DNA of 64,000 nucleotides, taken from positions 171,948,083 through 172,012,082 of the forward strand of contig NC_090323.1 in assembly GCF_040869045.1 (NCBI RefSeq), given 5' to 3'. A program made the translations under genes and the position numbers. This document shows, in pieces, positions 1-9,720 of this stretch. How positions within the stretch are numbered: the stretch's first letter is position 1; each line of letters begins with the position of its first letter. The notes under the pieces were generated by a model, which worked only from the letters and a program-made list of their open reading frames with translations, did not search any database and had not been told where the DNA came from. The DNA comes from Eurosta solidaginis (taxonomy: Eukaryota; Arthropoda; Insecta; Diptera; Tephritidae).

Positions 1-1040
1 GCATTAGAAAGAGAATTGTTACTTTTTGCTTGTCGTCATCATGTTTGCGAACTTGTGCTCAAAAGTGTATTTCAAACTAAAATCCAAGAGGACAGTGCCA
101 GTCCCGAGATTCCACTATTTAAAAAGTTCAAAGATAACTGGAAGGATATTAATCCTAATGCTATCGAACCCTGCTCTAATTTCGTAAAACAACACTTTTG
201 TGAGACGATGATAAATGAATTGGTGGAGTTTTATTACAACGAACTGGAGAAGTCAATTGTACGAGATGATTATCGGGAACTGATTGAACTAGCTATTATT
301 TTTTGGGAGGAAACTCTGAGAATAAAATTAAAATCAGACCTCCAGGCGCATTGCATCAAGCTCGGTGGATGGCAAGAGCTATTTACTCTATAAAGATATG
401 TTTGTTGCAGTCTCAATTTAAAATGAGCGTCAAGGACGAACAAGCGCTTAGAGATATTTCTTTATTCATTGTGACAGTTTATGTTAAGCCCTGGCTAAGA
501 TGCAGTTTAGCAGTAAAAGCGCCGAATCAAGACTTACTCTTTTTAAAGACCCTGAAGGATTACGAAAGAGTTGACAAGCTGATTTCCAAAGCAGCTTTAG
601 GAAAATTCAGTCACCACCTGTGGTATTTATCAGAAGAAATAACCCTGCTATCAATTTTTGACGAAGACGTTGATGAACAAACCAAGAAGAACATTGTAAT
701 TAACTTAAAAAGAGAAAGCTTTGATGATTCCGGAAAGAGATACGTTCCATCGAAGGATGAAACGTCGATATCTTTATATGGTGAATATTTATTCATATGT
801 ATTAAGCTATGCTCACTATTTACTAAACGCTAAACTTATATAGAAGCAAAAAAGAAGATTTTGTGCTTAAAAGCAGTTAATGACACAGCTGAAAGAGCTG
901 TTAAACTTATGCAAGACTTTCATGGTTTGATAACCGCAGAAGAAGAACAAAAGCAGTTCCTTTTACGCTGTGTGCAAGAACATAGAGATATGTATCCAGA
1001 TTGTAAAAAACAGACTTTAAAAAGGAAATGTTCTGAGTAA
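1..1040 (+). pseudogene. Broken ORF of an uncharacterised multi-copy arthropod protein family
   Basis: Coding similarity runs off the left edge in frame 1, through ACRHHVCELVL and a stretch resembling VPLFKxFxxxW, to about 310. It shifts frame near 310-340 and resumes as RPPGALHQARWMARAIYSIK and HLWYLSEEI, ending at 833. A further shifted piece at about 848-1040 reads AVNDTAERAVKL, then EEEQKQFLL and ends CSE-stop at 1038-1040. From memory, these blocks occur in the same order in large families of uncharacterised proteins in aphids, flies and Hydra, which I suspect are mobile-element ORFs, but I cannot name the superfamily. The segment expected between 800 and 850 appears missing. At least two frameshifts make it a pseudogene. 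No function is assigned. Confidence 0.55.
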
Positions 1041-1584
1041 TCCTATTAACAATATTTAAATTAAACAATCTTTAATACAAATTTCTATTATTAAACAAAG
1101 CAATGAACATTTTCGTTGATCTAGCTACTAGATGAAGAAAGAAACTGCTATTTTTGAGGCCCTGTCGGCACGGGTTAAAGTTTACGTGGAAAGTTAAAAT
1201 TTGTTATTTAAGCAGAGGTTTGTATACTGAACCGAATTAGAGGGTATGCGTTTTGATAATTGCAAAACGAAATATTTCGTTCATATAAGGGACACCCTAC
1301 TGTACAGCCTATAGATGTAGCTGTCGTGTAGGCGCAGGTGGCCTCCATAAGTGACTGATGTGATATGGTAAGCACCTACGTGAAGAGTATTCCTCCAGCG
1401 AACTTCCATATCAGGAGTAATGCAAAAAGAGGTTCGAGACGCAGAAAATGCGTAGAGTGGTTCCAGGTAAGGGAGAAGTAGATAGCTTATCAATATAAAA
1501 GGGAGTCTACATTTTGCAGCACCCAGCCTTAACATGCCGTGCGTTCACTACTTCCAAGTAACAAAAAAAAAAAAACAAGTAAGG
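1041..1584. other. Non-coding spacer
   Basis: The stretch is AT-rich at first, then of mixed composition, with an A13 run at about 1563. Short reading frames on the minus strand (1281-1535) have no recognisable motif. I see no feature here. Confidence 0.5.
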
Positions 1585-1866
1585 CTGTGCAAATCACTGG
1601 AGGGCTTGAATGTAGCTGGTAAAGTTTGTATCCTGTCGGATAACCAAGCAGCAATAAAAGTGCTTTCCTCGCCGCACATTAACTAAAAATTAGCGTGGGC
1701 TTGCAAGCGACTAATATCCCAGTTATCCACCAATCTAGAACTACGCGTTAGCTGGATCCCGGGTCATAGGGGGATGGAGGGTAACGAGAAGGCCGACGAG
1801 CTAGCACGCAGGGGCTCATCGGAGATGAACGAGGAAATAACTAGTGTCGAAATAGGCATACCCTTA
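1585..1866 (+). pseudogene. LINE ORF2 relic: RNase H domain
   Basis: The translation contains ILSDNQAAIKVL, the third-acidic-residue block of LINE RNase H, and then WIPGHRGMEGNEKADELARR, the His and final Asp block. Such RNase H domains are found downstream of the reverse transcriptase in I- and some Jockey-group non-LTR elements. In-frame stops and indels around 1680 show decay. The reading frame is interrupted at 1866 by the element at 1867-2449 and resumes beyond it. The same LINE family seems to be present at 15885-16265, which shares the later CTGHxA...HAE block. Confidence 0.75.
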
Positions 1867-2449
1867 TGCGGCAGTTACTCACGAACGTACGTATCAAAAA
1901 CGGGTCAGCTGACACGACCTATCTTATGAGTGTGCAATGTAAACGAAAACTCACCGACGTGCAACGCCCGTACGTACGTAGCCCGGAACGTAGAAATCAA
2001 AACAATTTTGATTTTTTCCGTAAGAACGTGTCAGCTGATCGCTCTCTCACTAGACAGAGTTGCGTAGTAAACTTTTGTGCGCTAATTTTTGACCGTTTGC
2101 AATTTTATGAAAAACACCTAATTAAAGTTTGAAAAATTGTGAAAATAATTCGAAATAATTATGTAAAACTGCTGATTATAAATATGTAATCTATTTATAC
2201 TTATTTAATATGTATTCCGGCCTTTTAAAATATCAAAAATTAAATTGGAAAAAGTTGATGTTTCCATAAGCATACATGCAAAATGGTCAATGGCAACAGT
2301 GCTTATCTGTAAACAATACACACACAAATATGTTATGTACATGTACACAGACGCACACATTGATTCCTACGGGCTTGAGAGTTCGGTCAAACGTGCTTCG
2401 TACGACAAACGTCCTTACGTACGGCACACGTCGGTGGGTAACTGCCGCA
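1867..2449. mobile_element. 583-bp inverted-repeat element (MITE-like) inserted in a LINE
   Basis: The ends TGCGGCAGTTACTCAC (1867-1882) and its reverse complement (2434-2449) match at 15 of 16 bases. TTA is present on both sides (1864-1866 and 2450-2452), consistent with a 3-bp TTA target duplication as made by PIF/Harbinger elements. LINE coding sequence lies on both sides. The interior has no convincing protein. It has CGTACGT motifs near both ends and GTCAGCTGA twice (about 1907 and 2029). It is probably a non-autonomous DNA transposon; the superfamily is inferred from the duplication only. Confidence 0.6.
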
Positions 2450-2974
2450 TTAGCAGTAGCAAATGGGGAATATACAAAGCTTCTACTTGAAGAAAGCACA
2501 AACAAAGTGGAATAACATCACCACCTGTGCAATATCAAAATCCATTTGGCCAAACTATGATGGAAAGAGGACGAGAAGTCTTCTGAACAAATCCAGGGCT
2601 AACACACGCAAACTGATAGCAGTCTGCACCGGTCATTGGGCAGTAGGTACGCATGCGGAAAAGATGGGCATTCCGTATAACGAATACGCAAAGATCCAAA
2701 TGCCAGGGAGACAGTAGAACACTTTATGTGTAAGTGCCCGGCTCTAGCTAGAGCCCGGCTAAGGTTCCTTGGAACCCCGTTTCTAGAAGACCTCAGAGGG
2801 TTATCTGTGATAGCAATCCCGAATATTCTTAATTTTATCAACAACTCTGGCTGGTTGTAATATATTGACCGTAACATTCCGTAGGTTTTTGGACGAGTTA
2901 CATGGCATCAAAACGGCTTTAAATAGCTACCTGGGCGACCAGGGTCGCAGCCATTTCACCTACCTACCTACCTA
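2450..2974 (+). pseudogene. LINE ORF2 relic: C-terminal CCHC-like region and 3' end
   Basis: This continues the LINE interrupted at 1866. Frame 2463-2695 gives KWNNITTCAISKSIWP and CTGHWAVGTHAEK. After a frameshift near 2700 comes ETVEHFMCKCPALARARLRF, the Cys/His block typical of the C-terminus of these LINE polymerases, and a stop at about 2860. The 3' end is marked by a short tandem tail, ACCTACCTACCTACCTA (2958-2974), instead of poly-A. The polymerase itself is absent, so this is a 5'-truncated copy. Confidence 0.7.
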
Positions 2975-3305
2975 AGGCTGTGCCGAAGGCTTCATACCTT
3001 CCATGAATGGGGCTAAACAATAATGTTATCCCATTCGTAATATCAAAATAATCGGCTGTATAAGATATGAAATATATAGTGAATAGATGTACATGCCTAA
3101 GCGGCTTTTAAGTTAAATATAAAATACAATTTATTTAATAATTTGGGAAACATTTAAACAACGTAACATCAGGACGGCCAAGGCGACAGCTGTTTCGATT
3201 ATACCTTGTAAATCTCTTCAGAGCCTTTTCTCCCGGGAGTGGGAGTCAAACTCGCACTCCTACGATAGTTGAAATGGTTACAAACGCATTCAGCCACGTC
3301 GTGCC
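2975..3305. other. Non-coding spacer
   Basis: AT-rich, with no reading frame or repeat that I can support. Confidence 0.5.
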
Positions 3306-3400
3306 TTAAGCGCCAAATACACGACACGAACATTTCCGTGAACATTCCCGTTATGTCATGTTTCTGCGACCTTTTCTGTCGTGTATGGTGGTGTTTGCCA

Positions 3401-3462
3401 GTTCGCGCAAATGTTCGCCAAAAATCAAAATATTTTAATTTTTGGCGAACATTTGCGCGAAC
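3401..3462. repeat. 62-bp near-perfect palindrome inside the Harbinger derivative
   Basis: GTTCGCGCAAATGTTCGCC at 3401 is mirrored by the complementary sequence ending at 3462, with one mismatched pair near the centre. It lies just inside the left end of the element and could extrude as a cruciform or be a paired transposase site. Confidence 0.85.
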
Positions 3463-3538
3463 TGTTCGTGCGTGTATGGCGAAATAGCTCATAATCGTAG
3501 TAATTTCTGAGCGGAACAGACGTGCGCGGAAAAGTAAA

Positions 3539-3629
3539 ATGGACAATAAAAAATTTCTGAGTGAATTTATTGAAATATATAAATCTTTGCCATCATTGTG
3601 GCAAGTAAAAAGCAAAGATTATTGTAATC
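3539..3629 (+). pseudogene. N-terminal fragment of a MADF-domain (Myb/SANT-like) protein
   Basis: The ATG at 3539 opens a frame beginning with FLSEFIEIYKSLPSLW and then KSKDYCN, the first helix and Trp/Tyr core of MADF domains. In PIF/Harbinger elements a Myb/SANT- or MADF-type protein is the usual second gene and aids DNA binding and nuclear import of the transposase. Similarity stops at about residue 30; the frame runs on to 3721 through sequence that belongs to the opposite-strand gene. It is a truncated, non-functional remnant. Confidence 0.65.
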
Positions 3630-3700
3630 TTCTCTCTTTTTTTACGCTTAATTGCCACAGCGAGCAATATTGCTGCAGCACAATTGTTGTCCGTATTCAT
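3622..3700 (-). pseudogene. N-terminal fragment of a Harbinger-type transposase
   Basis: On the minus strand an ATG at 3700-3698 starts a frame containing DNNCAAAILLAVAIKRKKRE. A short hydrophobic helix followed by a run of Arg/Lys is the usual N-terminus of insect Harbinger transposases. The DDE catalytic domain is absent. The frame meets the MADF fragment head-on near 3622-3629, so one internal deletion removed the 3' parts of both convergent genes. The call rests on this short block plus the terminal repeats and TTA duplication. Confidence 0.55.
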
Positions 3701-3959
3701 CGCTGTCTGAAAGAGAACTAATGTTCGGCAAAAGTTCGTATGGTGTATGGCCAAAGCTGCGAACAAGATTGCGGAATGTTCGCGGAAATGTTCGTGTCGT
3801 GTATTTGGCGCTTTAGTTGTTGTAAAGTTTTTCCCAATTACCTTCCTTTGCATATTATAATCTTTTACACATTGCATACTTCGTATGTAGTTATGTGTTA
3901 AAACTATGCTTGTTGGTACGGCGGTTTTCAAAGAAACTTTGGTGTTTTTGCTGTTTTCG

Positions 3960-4590
3960 TTCTATTTATAGAACTACAACAAACTAAAATACAAATTAGG
4001 TAGGTAATTTGTGTAAGGATGCAAAGTTTCACGTTTTTTGTAGTCTGCATGAAATAGCTATGACCATGAATGATTTATCGCAAAAATAAATAACGTAAAC
4101 GTAAGCATTTGGGGAAATTTAAAGCATCCAGCTGTTAAAATAGGGCGGAAATTATGAAAAGTTTGTTATCTGATTAATCGCTTGTATGGGATATATACTA
4201 TATATACCACCGATCTATACAATTTTTTCAGACAGAAATAAATGCTATATACGTAAGCATTTGGTGAATCTTCAATCTGACAAATTGAGGAAGATATGAC
4301 ATAAATCCTATTTTTGGTAAATCTATTGTATGGGAGATATATGATATAGTGGTCTAATATGGCCGGTTCCGACAAATGTCTATTCGGATATCTAAATATA
4401 CCCGCTCACCAAATTTTATTAAGATATTTCAAAAATTGAGGGACTAGTTTGCATACAAACAGACAGACGGAGAGCTCTTCATCATTTCGGTATACTTATT
4501 GATCGGCCTATCTCTTCTCCTTTAAGGACTTACAATTTTGAGATTCGTGATAAACTTAATATACCATTTCATTTTAATGAAAGGTATACA
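3960..4590. repeat. Dispersed non-coding repeat with TATACC hairpin end
   Basis: Two diverged copies of a unit of about 150 bp are visible, at about 4086-4230 and 4238-4375; both contain TACGTAAGCATTTGG- and GTATGGGA-like blocks. A CAGACAGACGGA tract follows at 4460. The right end holds a hairpin in which TATACC (4559-4564) pairs with GGTATA around an AT-rich loop. The layout resembles the TATAC family at 27.1-31.3 and 54.4-57.7 kb but the sequence differs. There is no protein. Confidence 0.45.
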
Positions 4591-5815
4591 AATTTCAAGA
4601 AACTATCTAAAATTGTCATTAATCATGACACAAAAAATTTCACTTTCGTTGACCACAACACCAGTTACAACATTATGCACGAAATATAGTGGAATACCCC
4701 CAATATTTCCTTATTTTATGCAAACGCAAAGGTTAATAAATTTAAATTTCTACATATAATAAATATGCAAATAAATATTTATGTACGCATGCCGATTTGT
4801 CTACAAATCACAAATAAATTTTGCCAAAATTCAATTAGAAATTTTCACGAAGCAATTTCCCACACGCGCCCACAAAAACCACAAAACTTATTATCACACA
4901 GACAAAATACACAAAAATTGCACATACGACAAAAACAAAATTTAATATTAGTCGACAACATGACATGTCGCTCATTTTGTACAAATAAGTATTTGGTATG
5001 CATCTCTTTGATTTCCCTCAAATTTGGTTTTTTTTTTTTTTTGTTCATTTGTCTAATTGTGTGGTCAAAGCGATTAAAATCTCTGCCCAAGACGCAATGC
5101 CACGAAATGTTGCAAGCTATGTTTGAATGTATATTTTGTTGCAGCAATTGCACCGCGTGTCAGGGCTAACCAAAAATTATGACAAAAAATACTACATAAA
5201 ACAAGCAATTTTTATTTTGCGGTTTGTGGTTGTTAGCATCGCTACCTTAACGCCTCTCAGCACCACCCCGCTTCGTTTATCATCTGTTGCAACTGTGACT
5301 GCCACAAACGGCGCGTTTTTGCGTTGGGAAGCGATGGCCAAAATTATAAATTAAACACCCACCAGTACACAATTGGCCAGAAAAAACATTTACATGTCTA
5401 ATGTTTTTGCGTTTGTTTCTCAATTTTTCTTGGATTTCTTATTTTTTTTTTTTTTTTTGCTTTCGGTTTTCTTTTTACCTTTTGTTGAGGGTTTTCGATT
5501 TTTCACCATTTACTTGTACTAAATTGTTTTCATTGTTTTTGTAAGTTAAGTGAAAGATTTATTGCAATTTAAATGTAATTTTCCTTTGGCTAACGGTTAT
5601 GTTGTGTATATTTTAATGATATGTGGGCGTGGGAAGGTAAGGAAGAAATTACAATTTTGAAGCAGTTTACAAAGAAACAAAAAAAAATGTATGAGGAAGA
5701 TATTTTAATTTGTAAAAAAATTATTTTTAATTATATTATTAGCATATTATTTCTCATGTAAGAAAATGTAAATTTTAAGTGGTATTACATATATTTTGCG
5801 AAGGGAACACAGCCC
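4591..5815. other. AT-rich non-coding stretch
   Basis: It contains poly-T runs at about 5029-5042 and 5443-5458 and dispersed A/T tracts. Short open frames (for example 4765-5169) have no recognisable domain. I see nothing else to annotate. Confidence 0.5.
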
Positions 5816-6965
5816 TTCTCTGCTAGCTAGCGAGGGAGAAGACGAACCCGATCCACCAAGTCATGCGCCCGACTCTGACGAAGTGAAAATGGCAATATCC
5901 CTGTTAGAAGATCACAAGGCGTCAAGTCATGGCAGAACACCACAATAAAGGCAGCAAAATAACCGGGCCAATTACCGCAGAGGCATCCTGTCTAATAACG
6001 CAAATAAGTTTCTATCCAGCGTACTGTGCGAAAGACTGAAAGCCCAAAGTCAACAAACTGATTGGACCTTATCAGTGCGGCTTCAGACCTATTAAATCTA
6101 CTATCAAACAGATAGTCACGATGCGTCAGATCCTCTAGAAGATAACGATAAGAGAATCGAGACTCACTAACTTTTTGTCGGTTTCCAAGCAGCCTTTGAC
6201 AGCGCGAAAAGAAGCTGCTTTTGTGCTGCTATGTCTGAATTTACCGTCCCTGTTAAGTTAGTAAGGATCTACCAAATTACGTTGAGTAGCAATACCACCA
6301 GCCCCGTAAGGATTGGAAATGACCTCTCCAAATAATTTGAAACCAAACGAGGCTTCAGATAATGCGACTTACTATCGTGCGATTTCTTTAACATAGTTCT
6401 TCAGAAGATAATTCTAGCAGCAGAGCTAAGCCGTGACGGTACAATCTATTATAAGAGCGTGCAGTTAGTGGCGTAACTCTTGCCAACAAGTGCTAATTTG
6501 GACTCAATAGGCAATTTGAAAATAAAGCCCTCCCTCGCATCACGCTATAGAAGTTGCACATCATACCTGTCCTGATATATGGTTTAGAGTTTTGGACAGT
6601 GTCGAGAGAAGATGAGATGACTCTTGGAGTGTTCGAGAGAAAAGTTCTCCGGAAGATTTATGGTCCTGTCCGTGATGCCGAAGGTGAGTATGGAAGAAGA
6701 TTATAATTATGAGCTGTATGAGCACTACGCAGATATGACGTTAGTGCAGAGAATAAAAACCCAAAGACTTCACTGGGTATGTCATGTTAGACGAATGGAC
6801 GCTCTGGTCAAGAAAGTATTTCCGTCGATATCGCAGTTTGGAAGCAAATTAAGGGGAGACCTGGGCTGAGTTGGAAGAGGCAGATGGAAGAAAACTTGAC
6901 TGCCCTTGGAGCTCCCAATTAGCATCAGTTATCGCAAAACAGAGATAGGCGCATGTTTTAAATTG
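5816..6965 (+). pseudogene. RTE-type LINE reverse transcriptase relic
   Basis: Decayed coding blocks lie in order across three frames. At about 6020-6090 is LIGPYQCGFRP, reverse transcriptase block 2. At about 6170-6210 is FQAAFDS, the motif A region. FETKRGFR (about 6338) should be followed by QGD, which is lost. At about 6600-6860 is the C-terminal region with VFERKVLRKIYGP-like sequence, ELYEHYADMTLVQRIKTQRL, HVRRMD and KVF. The last block typifies the tail of RTE-clade polymerases, with no RNase H. The YADD region near 6470 is destroyed. Numerous stops and frameshifts show an old, dead copy. Tail fragments of the same type occur at 17462-17730 (minus) and about 20700-20900. Confidence 0.75.
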
Positions 6966-7194
6966 AGAAAAGTAGTAAAATCTAAAAAATATCACTGCAT
7001 GGGATTTGGTAGCCCTACCTCTGTTGCAGGAAAAAGTGCCAAAGCTTCAAAATAATGGAAAGCTTCTAATATATGTCTCAATAAAAAGAAAGTCTGTTGG
7101 TTCTGTATGGAGCTGCTTAAATTCACGCATAGCTAAAATTGTCACAACGACAGTAATTTCAATCAGCTTCGAAGAAATCGCTGTGACTGACTCC

Positions 7195-7568
7195 CCCCGC
7201 GGGTTAGGGGCTCAGAATATACCCGCGGTAGGTATGCCTGTCCTAAGAGGCGACTAAAATACCAGATTCAATGGGCTGTGTATCGCAACCCATCAGGTTT
7301 CCAGCGCAATATACAGCTTCTCCAAACCCAATTGTCAACATCACCTATTCGCGGCGAATCCTGTTTCACTAACAGACGAGGCTCTGGGAGGGATGGCCTG
7401 GAGATTTAATGTGGCCATATAAATCGTTCCCGAGATGGTCGGGCTAGCACCTTAATGGTGCTGTGTTACCGGAGCGTACCGGATCTGTATCCGGCAAAGG
7501 ACCATCTCGTCGATAACACACCCAAAGCCTTCGGGGGCACCCTTATCGCTACAACAACAACAACAACC
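7195..7568 (+). mobile_element. SINE-like repeat, copy 1, with target duplication
   Basis: This is the most complete of at least nine copies in the window. It begins CCCCGCGGGTTAGGGG, contains GGTAGGTATGCCTG and AGAGGCGACTAAAATACC, and ends in CTTATCGCTA followed by a (CAA)n tail. The 9-bp sequence ACTGACTCC occurs immediately before (7186-7194) and after (7569-7577), so it is a retroposition-like insertion with a target-site duplication. No clear pol III A/B boxes are seen, so its ancestry is open. Confidence 0.7.
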
Positions 7569-7739
7569 ACTGACTCCATTTGCGTCCCGTTCACAATCAC
7601 GCTTACCAGTAATTTGTAACAATTTTGCGTCACGAATAGGAATCGCTACGACAGGGAAGTCGCAGTTACCAAAAACCATTGTTCTTCACAAACAAAATAT
7701 CGTTCTCGGTATCTGTACCATTTCAAGCCTGTGAGTCTA

Positions 7740-8175
7740 TGATAACAAATCGATTACATGACAATAGGTTAGGTTTATCAAACTCCGTAACGAGATCGAA
7801 AACTTTTCAATATCAGAACGATTACTTATCGATAAAAAATTAATAGCTTTTCGATTACAATTACAAAACTTATCGATACCAAATCGAGATTTTCTCTATA
7901 ATAAATCGATATCACGCCGATAAGAAATTGGTAACACTCCGATCGGTTATCTACTTATCGATAAGCAATCGATAACCTTTAATAACAAATCCGTAGCTTT
8001 TCAACAAAAAACCAATAATTCGTCAATAAAAATCGGTAACGCATTTACAAACCTTTGTTATTGATAGCAAATTTATAAAACTTCGATAGCAAGTCGATAC
8101 GCCGTCCATAGGAAATGGATAAAATGGAAATGCTTCAAACTCGTCGACAAAACCTTTTAAAGCTTAGATACCAAG
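7740..8175. repeat. Degenerate TATCGAT-rich repeat tract
   Basis: Blocks such as ACTTATCGATAAGCAATCG recur about every 25-30 bp with heavy divergence. A tract of the same character in the opposite sense lies at 22695-23240. TATCGATA matches the DREF/BEAF-type recognition sequence of flies, but here it looks like a short-period satellite and not a promoter. Confidence 0.6.
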
Positions 8176-9083
8176 TTGATAATACGCCTTGTTGCCTTGC
8201 CTTGATTTGCTGTCTGATTTCGCTCCCATAAACTCTGTCACATACATTATTTCCACATTGCGCTACATTGCACGCTTTTTCTGTGATCCCCTATGCTTAC
8301 TATCAGGTTACTAATCCCACAAACTACGCCTACACTTAACCTACATTAACATTTTGTATTCCCCCATATATCACACAATTTCCCCCGTACCATGAACAAA
8401 TAGAGGCTGCATAACAAGATTGGGAGGGAGAAATCGTAGGACCAGTAAGGGCTGCCACACCGTCTGCGGCCCTTCAAAAGAAAAAGCAGCGCGCAACTTT
8501 GGGCTCATGACTCTCTGTATGTCATATCAGGTGGTACTCGCAAAAAACCTTCCCATCCAGTGTCAGTATATACGTGTGCTGATGCTGCAGAAGGAGTAAT
8601 GTACCCTCCGGTCTTTTCGCGCATGAGATTCAAACCTTGTTCTAAACTGTGTTAAACTGTGAGTAGGAGCCACACATTTTAAGGTATTTACAACTCGCTC
8701 TAACTATATTAAGGTCTCGATTTTGTACTCTTTCAACTTATCCCAGTTGTACCACCACATAATCGACTCGTGTCGTAACATCCTCATCATAATACTACGG
8801 ATTCACGTATTAAATATACTGTCCGCTACAGCCGCTCCCCTTATTGTGGTATGAAATACAGTCGCGCTATATACTGAATTTGGAGGTTGATAGCCCTTGC
8901 TCACTGTTATCTTACCGCCCTTCTTTTAAAGCTGATTACGGGTGGTGATTTACCTACGCCGCAGGAAATGAGAGCGAATTCAAACATAAGATTTAACCAT
9001 GCCTTGAAATTCCAACGGGAGATACTATCGTACTTGGCAGAAGTTTTTCTGTTCGTTTTTCTGTTTGCTTACATTTTAAAATT
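8176..9083. other. Unassigned non-coding stretch
   Basis: Mixed composition, with short reading frames only. No family was recognised and no repeat was matched to the rest of the window. Confidence 0.45.
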
Positions 9084-9463
9084 GGTTGTTGTTGTAGCGA
9101 TAAGGACACTCCCCGAAGGTTTTGGGGAGTGTTACCGAGGTAACAAGCACCATTAAGGTACTATCCCGACCATCTCAGAAACCATTTATTATTACCACAT
9201 GAAACTTTCTAGGCCATCCCGCCCTCCCTTGCCCTAGATCTGTGAGGAAATCGGAGTCGCCAAAGCCTGGGCTGCTAAAGAAACTGGATTCGACACTGGT
9301 ATGTGAGGTTGATAATTGGGTGGGAGAAGCTAAAAATTGCCCTGGAAATCCCTTGAAAGGGTTGCGCTACAAAACCCCTTGAATCAATTAGGTATTTAGT
9401 GTCGCCTCTTATGACGGGCATACCTGCCGCGGGTATACTCTAAACCCCCTAACCCGCTGGGGG
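9084..9463 (-). mobile_element. SINE-like repeat, copy 2 (inverted)
   Basis: On the plus strand it reads GTTGTTGTAGCGATAAGGAC at the left, then the ATTAAGGTACTA, GCCATCCCGCCCTCCC and AATTGGGT blocks, and finishes with CCGCGGGTATACTCTAA and CCCGCTGGGGG. This is the full length of the family, in reverse orientation to copy 1. Flanking duplications are not clear. Confidence 0.7.
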
Positions 9464-9479
9464 TCCTCCCCACCGGCTA

Positions 9480-9720
9480 TCACTCGCTATTTCATCCTAT
9501 TCTACTATATCCTCTATCTCTACTTCTTCTTCCTATCCTTCCATTGTACCCTTTAACTTCTTATAACTTCCTATTTTTCTTTCCACTCCCACTCCGATTT
9601 CCACTTACACTACCACTACCACTCCAACGCAATACCCTCCCTCACTCACCCCCACGCTAATTGCACTTCTACTCCCACTCAAATTTTCACTTCTTTCCCA
9701 TCTACCTCGCCAAGCTCAAC
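9480..9720. repeat. Pyrimidine-rich low-complexity tract
   Basis: The plus strand is dominated by degenerate CCACTN/TTCCTATC units, with almost no G. Similar tracts occur at 23330-23900 and 37975-38045. Confidence 0.6.

Larger units (their letters stand above)
3309..3812. mobile_element. PIF/Harbinger deletion derivative (504 bp)
   Basis: The terminal inverted repeats begin AGCGCCAAATACACGACACG at 3309 and match the reverse complement of 3783-3812 over about 30 bp. TTA flanks both ends (3306-3308 and 3813-3815), the 3-bp duplication expected of PIF/Harbinger. Inside are the start of a MADF-type gene on the plus strand (from 3539) and the start of a Harbinger-like transposase on the minus strand (from 3700), fused in the middle. 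Both genes are lost beyond their N-termini, so the copy is non-autonomous. Many GTTCG/CGAAC motifs crowd the subterminal regions and may be transposase sites (inference). Confidence 0.8.

Noticed and set aside
1281..1535. 84-codon minus-strand frame beside the LINE relic
   Set aside because: Hydrophobic start only, no motif, and located in decayed element sequence.
5029..5042. Poly-T run as a reverse-strand LINE tail or terminator
   Set aside because: No coding similarity or duplication beside it.
8887..9156. 89-codon frame with a hydrophobic segment (possible membrane protein)
   Set aside because: Its last third lies inside the SINE-like repeat and the rest has no recognisable family.
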